Assembly: GCA_033296885.1 (NCBI GenBank)
Contig: MU863931.1
Span: 166,460-230,459 of the forward strand
Direction of reading: 5' to 3'
Length of the DNA stretch: 64,000 nt
Source of the DNA: Triangularia verruculosa
Lineage: Eukaryota; Ascomycota; Sordariomycetes; Sordariales; Podosporaceae
The notes beneath the pieces were generated by a model that was given only the letters and a program-made list of their open reading frames with translations, had not been told where the DNA came from and ran no database searches. How positions within the stretch are numbered: position 1 is the stretch's first letter; every line of letters starts with the position of its first letter. Position numbers and translations under genes: made by a program. Shown here in pieces: positions 33,452-43,183 of the stretch.

Positions 33452-34845
33452 CTAACTCCTCGCAGTCAAAACAATCTCGACTTCCGGCAGCGGCCTCGCC
33501 TCTTGCCCGGCCGACATCACCTTGGCATTGGCGCTCTTGGTCTTTTGCGCGCTCTGCTCCCCTCTTGACGCCCTCACCGACTCAACACCGCGCTCCAACA
33601 TCTCCTTGTTGTACTCCTCAACCGCCTTCTTGATGCTGTCGATGTCGCTCCCGTCGACGCTGCCCAAGATCTTGCCGAGCTTCATCGAGTCAATGAAAGC
33701 GTGGTACCCTCCCTCGCCGCGGAACGGTGTCATGGCATGAGCAGCATCGCCAACAAGCACTACCCTACCGGCAGGCAAGCTCTCCAGCTCAAGGTCCCTC
33801 CAGATGTGCGACTCCTGCTTGATGCCACTGGCAGGAGTCTTTTCATAAATCTCCCTGAACTTCGGGGGAAGCTTAGCGACCAAGGCCAGGGCGTGGTCGA
33901 GCTTCTCCTGCTGGGTGGCGGTTTGCAGCCAGTGGTTGGGGTTAGCGACGGTGGGGTCGGGTTTCATCAGCATCCAGTAGTGTTTGCCCGAGACACCATC
34001 GGGGAGGGCGTGATGGAGACCGCCAAACATCCAGCAGCCGAGATCAGGGGCGACGTAGATGTAGGCGGAGTGGCCCAGCTCGAGCTGGCGCTTGAAGGCA
34101 TCGCCGTGGAGGGTCACTTCACCGATGATGGCCGCGAGGGGAACGGTCTTGAGGAGGGAAGAGTTGGGGGTTTGGAGGAGTTGTTCACGGACTGTTTGGA
34201 GTCACTGTCAGTAAGTGAAAAAGTCCACAGGCCAAAACTAACGTACCAACAGAGTTGATGCCATCTGCCCCGACCAGAATGTCACCCTTGGCGCTGGTGC
34301 CGTCTTCAAAAAAGACCTCGACGCCATGATCGTTGTAGCTAACGGTGCGTACGCGTTTGTTCCACTTCACATCGATGTTGGTCAAAAGCCAGTGGCGAAG
34401 ACGAAGTCTTTCAGCACGGACGATGGGGTTCTCGGGGGTGTCCTGTGGCAGTGGGTGAGCAATTCTGATCCAACACCCTTGTCAAGACAACCACGTGTAC
34501 GCACTTGGACACCAACACGGCCGGGCCTGCCGGGATAGTACAAGCCGATTTGGCACGGGAGATCGAGGGGCTGGAGGTGATCGGTTGCCTCCTTCATGTC
34601 CGGCATGTCATCCGGGAACGACGCCTTCAAGTCGCCAATGATGCTATTCCCGTTGTGTCAGCGCTAACTTTTGCGACAACCTGAGCAGCGCAGATTACCT
34701 ACCTGTGAATACCTATGGCCCAGCCCTGGAACCTTGAATCGACGGCTTCATCGCGCTCAAAGACCTCGAACGAGATGCCCTGCTTTCGCAGGGTCTGGGC
34801 CAGACTGAGCCCACCCAGTCCACCTCCAACAATTAGGACGTGCAT
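33452..34845 (-). CDS. FAD-dependent monooxygenase (salicylate hydroxylase-like)
   Basis: A group A flavin monooxygenase that hydroxylates an aromatic or enolic substrate with NAD(P)H and O2. Exons 34703-34845, 34505-34643, 34247-34442 and 33452-34191 give 405 residues. The N-terminal FAD loop is LIVGGGLGGLSLAQTLRKQG. After the third junction, GDILVGADGINSVVREQL carries the DG motif, and VLVGDAAHAMTPFRGEGG is the second FAD site. The C-terminus is Ala/Lys-rich. Three short introns (34644-34702, 34443-34504, 34192-34246) restore family sequence when removed. No transmembrane helix is seen, unlike meroterpenoid enzymes such as those of the PaxM type. A role in oxidising the PKS-NRPS product is inferred from position. 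Confidence 0.9.
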
Positions 34846-37102
34846 AGCAATGTCGATGGATCAAAAGCTGGGGGTGTGGTAGTTGTGGTGGGGCAGCAGA
34901 GGTCTGGGGGATTGAGGGAGAGGAATATGGGACTGGGCGTCGAGAGCCATGGTGATGACTTTGGGCCCTTAATGCTTCGCGGAATCACCATCAACTGTGT
35001 GACGTTCGGTGATATCGAAGCATGACAGCTTCAGTCCATCGAGAGACGGACTGGGGTTGAGGCATCGCGGAGTGGCACTCGGGATTCCGAGTTTGCAGTT
35101 GCTGGTGCCCTCACAGGAAAATACGCCGAATGACACACGAGAGAGATGTGTCTCTACATTCCGGGTGCTTACACTTCGGGGCGTTTCTTTTTGCACAATG
35201 GGTGGGTCCCCAAAGGGCAAAGGATACCTACCTACCTGCGCAATCTCTTCAGCCCAGATGAGGCGGACCTGTGCCACCGATGCCACAACACCAACTGCGT
35301 GGCGCAATTGTCCCGTCTCGATGCATGCGACACCCACGGCGCGAATCCGGCCATATACCAACGGTCAGCATCTCACTGTGTCACTGATATTCCCGAACCT
35401 CATGGTCTGTTATTCCCGTCCGTTCCCCTTCCCGCATTGGTCCGTTTGCATCTGCTTCCAGGTTGGTAATGCCCCTGACTTGGAACCGAGAGGGGGCGGT
35501 ACTTCATCGAAACCATACGCCCATGCGTGGTGATGTTTGTGGTCAACAGGACACAGTTGGTCCTCGGAACTTCGGCACACGAAGGGGCACTCAACATCTG
35601 GATCGATGCAGCGGGGCTCTTTCTTAGCGCTGTGCGGACGTTTGAACTGATCGAGCTTGACATACCCGCTTTCACGGCCCGTGATGGAGCTCGCAGCTGT
35701 TTAAATCGTGTCTCGATCGGTTCTGGAGGGCACGTTCTGACTCGGCGAGTGGAGAAGGAAATCACAGCTGACACAGCGCCGCTCTTACCTAACCGTGCTG
35801 CTCTTTTGCTCGCATTCGTCAGGCTGCCAGTCAACAAAAGTTTCGAAAGGTAAAATAATTTACCGCTGCCGTGGCAGGGTAGCAGCACAAGGTGTGGGGA
35901 AAAGGGGTCCACACACAGATCGGGGAAACATGCCAAAATCACAATGCCTGCACACATCCACAAAATCCCAGGTGGAGATATGGAAATCATGGGCATTCTC
36001 CACCACCAAGATTGATTGTCCATCCTCGATACCAACCGGTTGGCGCACGTTGTTGCCATGCTGAGGGGTAGTTTGATAAGCTATCGCAACGTGCTCTCCA
36101 AGACACGCTGGCAACTTCCGCTCCAAGATGAATGTCTCGAAACAAGATGCCACTAGCGCGCTGTGTGCGGTAGCAAGAGCTGGGCGGCCAGGGCAGCAGA
36201 GGGTAGACAATCGGATGGACCGGAGAATGGCGTGCTCCGGGATGGGGTACTGTCACCGTGTTATTGAGACACCTCAGTCAGTGTGTACCTGAGTTGACGC
36301 GTCACATTCATACCTTATGTAGTAGGTATCATGGCTGCTACGGTATCAAGCTTCGTGCTTCTCGAAGGACGCTAGAAAGGATCAGCAGATCCCACTGTTT
36401 ATCTTGGACTATGTTACCTACGGGAAGGATCTCTACATGGGGGATCAAAACGCTGGACATTTCTAATCTCTCGTCGTTGGGAAGACGACGAGGCTGGCCG
36501 AGCAGAAAAAAACTTTTGGCAGCTTGGCATAAGTCCGACAAAGGAAGGTGGGCGCAGGGGGCATTCACATTGGCGCAATGGTTAATAGTTCTTCTCCATC
36601 TTGGACGGGATGCCCACTTCGGCACCGATTCGGGCCAACGACGAGACCGGCGTCTGTCGTCTCCAGAGCAGCATGCAGCATGCGACCAGCAATCAACATT
36701 GGAACAGCGGATTTTCTTTCTGCTCTCAATCGCGTGTCCTCGTGCCTTTTCAGGCGTCCTCTGCCATATCCAAGACGTCGAGATCATACCTCATGACATT
36801 TACCCACAAAGGGACGCCTGGCCAAGACGCCAATAATTACCTCAGGAATTCTCCCATTGTTGGAATTGCGCCATGGATGGGGGACAGAGAGCTCCGGATA
36901 GCATCACCGGTCGGCCACCGTTGATCCCGTCTTACTGCCAAGTAACCTAGTCAAGCCGCCGCCAAGCTGCGTGCCGACAGGCGCCGCTTTCGTCAGGGGA
37001 AGACAGGCATGGTACTCCCACACCCCCCGTGCTCAGCGGGGAACAGGTACGCCTCTGGTTCACGCCTTTATTCAACTAACGAATATCTGAAATGCCCCTG
37101 AC
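34846..37102. other. Gene-poor spacer 34846-37102
   Basis: About 2.2 kb upstream of the FAD monooxygenase gene and downstream of the xylanase gene. Open frames such as 35400-36059 (minus) and 35527-35853 (plus) overlap one another and show no recognisable domain or splice structure. Nothing coding is supported. Confidence 0.45.
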
Positions 37103-37811
37103 TTATGCCAACGTGATACTGGCTGAGCCAGCCGACCCACTGCCACCAGTAGCCGTGTAGCCTTCCACGGCCATCACCACATAGTCATAGCGCCCCAAAT
37201 TCATTCCTCGTTTTTTCCACTCGTCAAAATGTTTCTGCGTCGTCACAGTCCCACCGACTCGCTTCTCCGAGCGGACGCTCCAGTACTGCTGAAAGGTCCT
37301 GGTGCCTTCGATCGACGGCTTATTCACCCGGGTCGAGGTGAAGACTTCGAAGGTTCCCTCGTCAATAGTGAAGTTGCCCTTGCTCGTCCAAGGCTCGTTG
37401 GGGGCCAGCTCAGCATAGGACTCGAGGATGTAGTACTCGATCAGCGGATTTCGAGTCCAGCCGTAAACAGCAAGATATCCAGGCCCGGTTGCATTGTAGG
37501 AACCGCTGTACTTGATGGTCCTACAACTCGGGTCAGACGAATTGTCATCAATAGAAAAGTCAAGTCGACACGTACCTGGCACCGCCGCCACTCCATCCTT
37601 TACCACACACGAAGCCACCCCTCGAGTTCCAGTTTGCGGTAAAGGAGCCCCCCTGGCCGTTGACGCATCGGATGTTCGAATTTCCTTCGGACCAGTTTTG
37701 AAAGTAGTATCCTTGTCGTTGCTTGATGGATCCGTCGGCGTCTGGCGAAGGAGCACCAGATACGGCCTGGAGGATACCCGCTCCAAGAAGAAGAGAAGAG
37801 AACTGGACCAT
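37103..37811 (-). CDS. GH11 endo-1,4-beta-xylanase
   Basis: A secreted family 11 xylanase that hydrolyses xylan backbones with retention. Exons 37576-37811 and 37103-37520 (intron GTACGT...TGTAG) give 217 residues, a standard GH11 length without a binding module. A signal peptide (MVQFSSLLLGAGILQAVSG) is followed by a short propeptide. The beta-jelly-roll marks are all present: NGQGGSFTANWN, GWSGGGARTIKYSGSY, the nucleophile Glu107 in PLIEYYILESY, and the acid/base Glu198 in MAVEGYTATG. It lies inside the biosynthetic region but has no evident metabolic link to it. Upstream candidate XlnR and CreA sites would fit the normal control of such genes. Confidence 0.95.
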
Positions 37812-38119
37812 CTTGCTTCAGATGTGGTATTGCTGATCGAGCGTGGCAAAGGGTATTGTATCGCCGATGCCTGCTTCACAGATGGCTGGTTGCACTACCT
37901 TGCCCGTGCTTTATACCCGTGAACATCTTGCGCCAACCATAGCCAACGTTTACCCACCAGTTTCTGCCGACGGGTATCATAATCCACACGATATTGAATA
38001 CTACGACAATCAAGAACACTACGAGAATAGAAACATTGATAGGCACCCTGGTGTCCGAGTGGAATATTAACACAAACCTTTCTATACAGTATCCTGCTGT
38101 GCGACGTTGCAAGAAACCT

Positions 38120-38260
38120 TTTAGCCTGAAGATCATTGACACTTGATGAGCTTGGTCGGACCTCTCGCAACGGGATATGGGAGACTCACATCCAGATACG
38201 GAAATATCTGGGGTATCGTACCCCAACTGCCGACCTACCCGATATGACCGCTCTCTGGGG
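38120..38260 (-). promoter_or_regulatory. Candidate xylanase regulatory sites (XlnR, CreA type)
   Basis: On the minus strand GGCTAAA, the XlnR/Xyr1 consensus, lies at 38120-38126, about 310 bases upstream of the xylanase start. CTGGGG words matching the CreA consensus SYGGRG occur at 38208-38213 and 38255-38260. The first forms part of an inverted repeat TGGGGTA-TCG-TACCCCA (38209-38225). Sites this short arise by chance, so this is a suggestion. Confidence 0.35.
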
Positions 38261-38412
38261 TGCATATTCCGCCTCATATATGAAGCACACCATGGAGGTC
38301 AAATTCTGCGATCGACACCTCCAAGAAAGATTATTCCCGCTTGCCGCTCCAATCACTGCAGAGTAACATAGATACGTTCCGAGATGAGAACCTGGTGCTA
38401 CAAACTATAACC

Positions 38413-38538
38413 TTGAAAGATAGCTCATACGCCTTAAAAGATAATTTAGATGCGTTAAAGAATGATTCAAAGTCGTTGAAAGATAGCAAACAACCTTCTA
38501 AAGATACTCTAAAGGCTTTCAAAGATAGCGAACAGGCC
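38413..38538 (+). repeat. Six-copy 21-nt tandem repeat coding heptads (LKDxxxA)
   Basis: Six consecutive 21-nt units start at 38413, 38434, 38455, 38476, 38497 and 38518. Each encodes one heptad of the form LKDxxxA/S: LKDSSYA, LKDNLDA, LKNDSKS, LKDSKQP, SKDTLKA, FKDSEQA. The enclosing open frame (38341-38562) has no convincing gene structure. A related block lies at 59078-59161 in the opposite orientation. It may be a fragment of a coiled-coil coding repeat carried as a dispersed minisatellite. Confidence 0.7.
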
Positions 38539-39521
38539 CTTCCTGCAATTTCAGAGGTCTGATTCTGACCTCCAGTACTCATTCTTTTGCCTGAACCGTG
38601 CAGAGCAACGCAACAGGACAGCATGTCGCTTACCTACCTATGTGATTGTTACTTGACAAGAAATATTACTCACCCCGAGTTCGGTGGCGACGTGTCTCGT
38701 TGCCTCCGTGCTTGTACGCCATCGGTACCTATCTACCCCAACCCATCCTTTTGCGGAATCAAGAACCTTCTGACAAATGCCACGCTTCCGCGGAGTCGTG
38801 TGCTATCTCCTCGCAACCTTTGTTTCGGTAGAATATCACGACCAAATCTCGTGGCTGTCCGCGACATTTGCATCGAAACACCTCCGATCCTCAAGAACGT
38901 TCACAGGCTTCTGGAAGATTTCCCTCATGTATCCCATGGAGCAGTACCTACGAAAATGATTGGACCTCGTCTAGAGGCATCGGCCGTGCAAAGCAACCAA
39001 GGTAGCCATGATCGACGGGGATTCAAATCACCATCGCTCAAATGTCGGTGTGTCTTGAATCCAGGGTGAATGGCGTCAATCTACGCACTTGAGAACATGT
39101 AATCGATTTTCTAAGACGTCGTTCCAATCATCTTTGTGGAGAAGCACAACCAGCGCCAGTTCGGCTTAGCAGTCTTCCGCGAGTCCCGGAAACATCCCAG
39201 GCCAATAGGTCATCTCGTGCACACTACTAGGTATCGTCTAGTCCACTTCACATCAATACTTCTTTCTTCGTACCTGATGACTGCCATTCAAACTGTGGCA
39301 TACATAGATTTTGTACCGTAAGACTTCTGCTCTGGTTCCCATTGCTCGATCATCTGGTTTTATTTTTAGAATCTCTATTACGCTAGAATATAATTACCTA
39401 TCTAAGTACCCTAGGTAATATCATGATTTGCAAGCAAAGGCAGTTGAGACCGACGGTGCTAAGCTAGGTAAGTGCGAACGAAAGGGAAGACCCGTATTAG
39501 TGCGAGAAATAGTACAAAGAC

Positions 39522-39581
39522 AGGTGCGAAGGTAGGTACGAGGCTCGGTGCGAGGGTATATGCGAGGGCAGGTGCGAGGCC
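39522..39581 (+). repeat. 12-nt tandem repeat, five copies
   Basis: Five adjacent 12-nt units of the form AGGTGCGAGGNT begin at 39522, 39534, 39546, 39558 and 39570. The core TGCGA is kept in four of five. More diverged units may extend to about 39470. No gene is associated with it. Confidence 0.7.
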
Positions 39582-40068
39582 CCAGAAACAAGAACTTCCC
39601 AACACTGTTGTATATCAAGAGTTATTGTAAACCAAAAAGCGTTAGGTTGGCCTACCTCTGATACGGAACAGAGTGGAGATCTCTGTTGAGAGTGCATGGG
39701 CTGGTCCTCGGAGCTGCAAATGCGGTATGCTTCTACCGAGGGATACAGCAATCGGTGCATCGCAGGGGGTGTGGGGACCCGCACCATCAGCGGCGGGTGT
39801 GAGTTTAGCAACCCCCATCCTGGCCAACAGCCATCATCAAACCTAACCACATGGGATTATCACGCGCTGAGGGTGCAGGAGAGAGAGATCTCGGGGATAT
39901 GCTGACCCCATTTCATGGTTAAGAGGGCCGGGGACGAGTATTGGCATCGCAACGGTACCCATCTCGCGCCGCGGCATGGGCAACTTGAAGAAAAGATGTG
40001 CTACCCCTAGAAATTAGGTATGTGAGTCGCATAATTAAGAGATAATCCACCTCCCCTCTGACGTACCT

Positions 40069-40113
40069 CATTGTGTACTCCGACATTGTTTACTCCGACA
40101 TTGTTTACTCCGA
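40069..40113 (-). promoter_or_regulatory. Three 15-nt direct repeats upstream of the Zn2Cys6 regulator
   Basis: The unit CATTGTTTACTCCGA occurs three times head to tail at 40069-40083 (one mismatch), 40084-40098 and 40099-40113. The last ends 39 bases before the regulator ATG. On the minus strand each begins TCGGAG, so CGG triplets recur every 15 bases. Zn2Cys6 proteins bind CGG half-sites, so autoregulation is a reasonable inference. They may instead lie in the 5' leader. Confidence 0.6.
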
Positions 40114-40152
40114 ACAGATAACACCTCCTCTCGCCCTTCACCAGCTTCTACC

Positions 40153-41682
40153 ATGGCTCCTCCGTCGAATCCCAACCCGGCACCATTGCCTCGACGACTG
40201 AGTTGCGATCGTTGTCACTACCAAAAGCTGCGCTGTACACGCGCCGGCGACAACCCAACAGACCCATGCAACCGATGTTTGCGTCAAAATGCCCAGTGCG
40301 TATATAGCTCTAGTCTACCAAAAGGCCGGCCCAGCATGTATCGCCAGTCGAAAGACCGTCGTCCTCCAGCAAGCCCTCGACGAGCCACCATTGATTCCAC
40401 AACCAGCCACGCCAACTCCGACATCTCACGTACTTCAAATTCTGATGGATCGTCCAGCACCGCAAGTCATACCCAGCGTGAAGATTCCAACCCAAACGGG
40501 GATATTGATCAACTGCTTGCTGGAACCATTGACCCCTCCTCGACACCCGGTGCGTGGCCATGGATGGCTCCCATCGAATGGAACGAAATGCAGATCGATA
40601 GTGGAGACAGCGAGTTCATGAACATGATCAACCCAGGGTCCTCTGACGGGCAGGGTTTACCATGCTCGCCGCCTTCTGTTTGTGTCCCAGAATTTGAGAC
40701 GCCCATGTTCGAGCTTTTCCAAAACGCCACGAGTATTGCAAAGAGCGATCCTGATCTTGGGATCGCTCAGTTGTCTCAACTTAGCACCCGTCTGTATCCG
40801 TTGCATAGGTCAAGCTGTAGCCTGGCCGAAACGGCCGGTTTGTCTGGCAAGCAGAGTCCCGAGCTTGGTCAACACAAGCCTCAACCGCTGGTCGATGACA
40901 TGGCTTTCAATGCGGTTGCAAAGTGGCTGGTCCATGGCGTTTCAACAAACATGGACATTCTGTTCCGTGCCGATCACCGACTCCACAACCCCAACATCAA
41001 CCCAGCACTTCGGGAAACCCCTGCGGCGGACACTCTGCATGACACCTTTGCGGCTTCACACCACCTTCTCGAAATTCTACGGTTACTGCAGTCCAACGTC
41101 ACTGGCGGCTTCAGCAGCGACACCGCTGGTACCACCTCAGCAAGAGACCCCACAGACTTCTGGAGAAGTGTCACACCGCAGTCGGACAATACTACCACTG
41201 GCTCCAACGAGTCTTCCATTGACAAAGAAACTGCTACTTCAGTTCCGTCTGCCAGCTACGGCCATTCGTCTTCGGGTGGGTACTCTTCGACAGTGGTCCG
41301 TCACCTCGTGATTGCGTGCCACACGCTACTGTTGAACATCTACATTGCTGTCCTCATCGCCCTCCAGCATGATGTGGATCTCCGAAACTCTTGTGCTTCA
41401 CTACCGGGCACCGAGAGCACCTGCGCAGACGCCACAGCGCTGGCCGACATGCGTCTCGTTCTCATTGTACAGCTGTGCTCCTATCTCATCAAGCGGCAGC
41501 ACCAGGCTGTTGATGCGTACCTATCACCCAACCCTCAACAGCAGCAACAGCAGCCTGTCGAACCATGCAGCCCTACTTCAACTGCGACGAGTGCCTCTGG
41601 GAGCAGCAAAGAGATCAGTAGCGACTTGGAAATGGAGGTTCAGCATCGGTTGTTAAAGTTGAGGCAGACACTTCGGATTTGA
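40153..41682 (+). CDS. Zn2Cys6 (AflR-type) transcription factor, probable cluster regulator
   Basis: A 509-residue single-exon regulator. The N-terminal binuclear zinc cluster has Cys18, Cys21, Cys28, Cys39, Cys42 and Cys49 in the fungal C-x2-C-x6-C-x10-C-x2-C-x6-C spacing, next to a basic linker (PKGRPSMYRQSKDRR). A Ser/Thr-rich disordered stretch follows. The C-terminal half (VRHLVIACHTLLLNIYIAVLIALQ and ADMRLVLIVQLCSYLIKRQHQAVD) resembles the AflR-family region seen in cluster-specific activators. A Gln run and Ser-rich tail lie near the end. It sits next to the PKS-NRPS in the same orientation, and the 15-nt CGG repeats just upstream suggest self-control. Confident in family; cluster specificity is inferred from position. 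Confidence 0.9.
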   Translation: MAPPSNPNPAPLPRRLSCDRCHYQKLRCTRAGDNPTDPCNRCLRQNAQCVYSSSLPKGRPSMYRQSKDRRPPASPRRATIDSTTSHANSDISRTSNSDGSSSTASHTQREDSNPNGDIDQLLAGTIDPSSTPGAWPWMAPIEWNEMQIDSGDSEFMNMINPGSSDGQGLPCSPPSVCVPEFETPMFELFQNATSIAKSDPDLGIAQLSQLSTRLYPLHRSSCSLAETAGLSGKQSPELGQHKPQPLVDDMAFNAVAKWLVHGVSTNMDILFRADHRLHNPNINPALRETPAADTLHDTFAASHHLLEILRLLQSNVTGGFSSDTAGTTSARDPTDFWRSVTPQSDNTTTGSNESSIDKETATSVPSASYGHSSSGGYSSTVVRHLVIACHTLLLNIYIAVLIALQHDVDLRNSCASLPGTESTCADATALADMRLVLIVQLCSYLIKRQHQAVDAYLSPNPQQQQQQPVEPCSPTSTATSASGSSKEISSDLEMEVQHRLLKLRQTLRI

Positions 41683-43183
41683 ACAATGAGGACACCTGGA
41701 GGGCGGAAAACAAAATTCATAGACTACGGCTCGGATTTATACCCCAGCAGAAGCAGAGGTTCTGCCCAGCCGTCGGTGACATTGGGTTGCGAGCGTCGGT
41801 GCTGAGCATCTTGGTGCTCCGGCCGTGGTTGTACGGACGGCTTTGTTGGCGGAAAGGGCGCATAACCTGAAAGGTTCAGTACCCAAGCACTCCACTCTGA
41901 GGTGTCTTGGAGAGGGACAAAAGTCACTTTGCATATTCCCATTGGTCTGTATATACATAGGGTCCAAAATAGAGTACATTTGTCACGATTTACAAAGCGA
42001 GCAGCGGATACCCAGCTGGAGCCCGTGATCTGCCTCCCAGTGTTGTTGTGACGGTGATCTCCCGCATCTTATCGATCCTGCCTCACCACATCCTCTTGGC
42101 AATCCAACTGTTTGATTTTGTTGATGCTACCTTTGCGTTGACACACTTGATATTTCGGTCCAAGATCCGGTGGCTTAACTAACATGTTTAGACGCTAACT
42201 GCCTACCTTACCTACCTTACCTTAGGTACCTAAGGTATCTTGGTACCTACCTAGGGACCTGGAGTGGACAGTGATCGCCTCAACAAAACAAGATGACAAC
42301 CCCCACACTAATTCGCTACAACATCCACCTCGTACCTAAATATTCCAATCGGATAATCACCTCAAATCAATTCAAGCTCGCAAGCTCAACCCCTAAAGCA
42401 TCATACCTCTGAAAAGAAAAATTGACATTCGGAATTCCCATAGAGGCAGGTGCGGACGACTCCGAAATCATACGGTTCTTTTCTAGCAGGATACCTATGC
42501 ATCTTCCTAATAGCGTTTCGGTACCTGTCACCGAGAAACATATTTCCTCTTTCGACTGCTTACATGCTCGTGCATTTTCTGGGTGCATTGCGTCTGCGTG
42601 TGCGGCGGGTGAAGGGGGGTAAGTCACCGAACCATCGGGGTTGACTTAGTCAGCCCCCTTGCCAAGACCGCGCCCCTTTTTTCCGTTGTAAACATGCCGA
42701 ACCGTGGATAGAGCAACCGGCACCCCCGGCCCGGGGTCGGCGCCATACATGACGGCGATTAGCTTTCGGTGGCACATAATTGTTCTCGAAGGAATCAGCT
42801 GCAGATCGGTGCTCCCAGTGGGCCGTAAGCGGGATGGATTCAACCGTCGCCGTCGGTGACCTATCTTGGATTGTGCTTTCCAGGCACCATAACACGTGGA
42901 GATGATGGAGACTAAGGTAAGGTACCGAAACCGATGCCAAGGATCCAGCGCGTCGGCGGGCAACTGTTATCGCTGCAGCAGTAGTTCTATTGCTCTTGAT
43001 GGAATTCTCGGCTCATAGCAGGAGGTAAATATATCTGTTGATGAGGTGCCTTGTACGATCTTTGGAAGTTCTATTCCTTGTGTCTCTTGTTAATCCCCAC
43101 CACAATCAAACACTTCAACTTCAAAACGGGCACAAAGCAACAGCTATTCACCATAGCCCGCCTTTCATCACCAACCCAGCAAG
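41683..43183. promoter_or_regulatory. Upstream region of the PKS-NRPS
   Basis: 1.5 kb between the regulator and the synthase. 42200-42260 is a dense run of TACCT/AGGTA words with palindromic AGGTACCT. A CTCCGA hexamer at 42460-42465 matches the core of the regulator-promoter repeats. A pyrimidine-rich leader with CACCACAATC and AACTTCAACTTC precedes the ATG at 43184. No gene is seen. Confidence 0.4.

Larger units (their letters stand above)
37812..40152. other. Repeat-bearing spacer 37812-40152
   Basis: Divergent region between the xylanase (minus) and the Zn2Cys6 regulator (plus). It contains candidate XlnR/CreA sites, a 21-nt heptad-coding repeat array, a 12-nt tandem repeat and three 15-nt repeats before the regulator. 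No conventional gene is supported. Confidence 0.5.

Noticed and set aside
35400..36059. 219-codon minus-strand frame in the 34846-37102 spacer
   Set aside because: Overlaps several equally long frames on the other strand; no domain, no sensible start, Ser/Arg-rich random composition.
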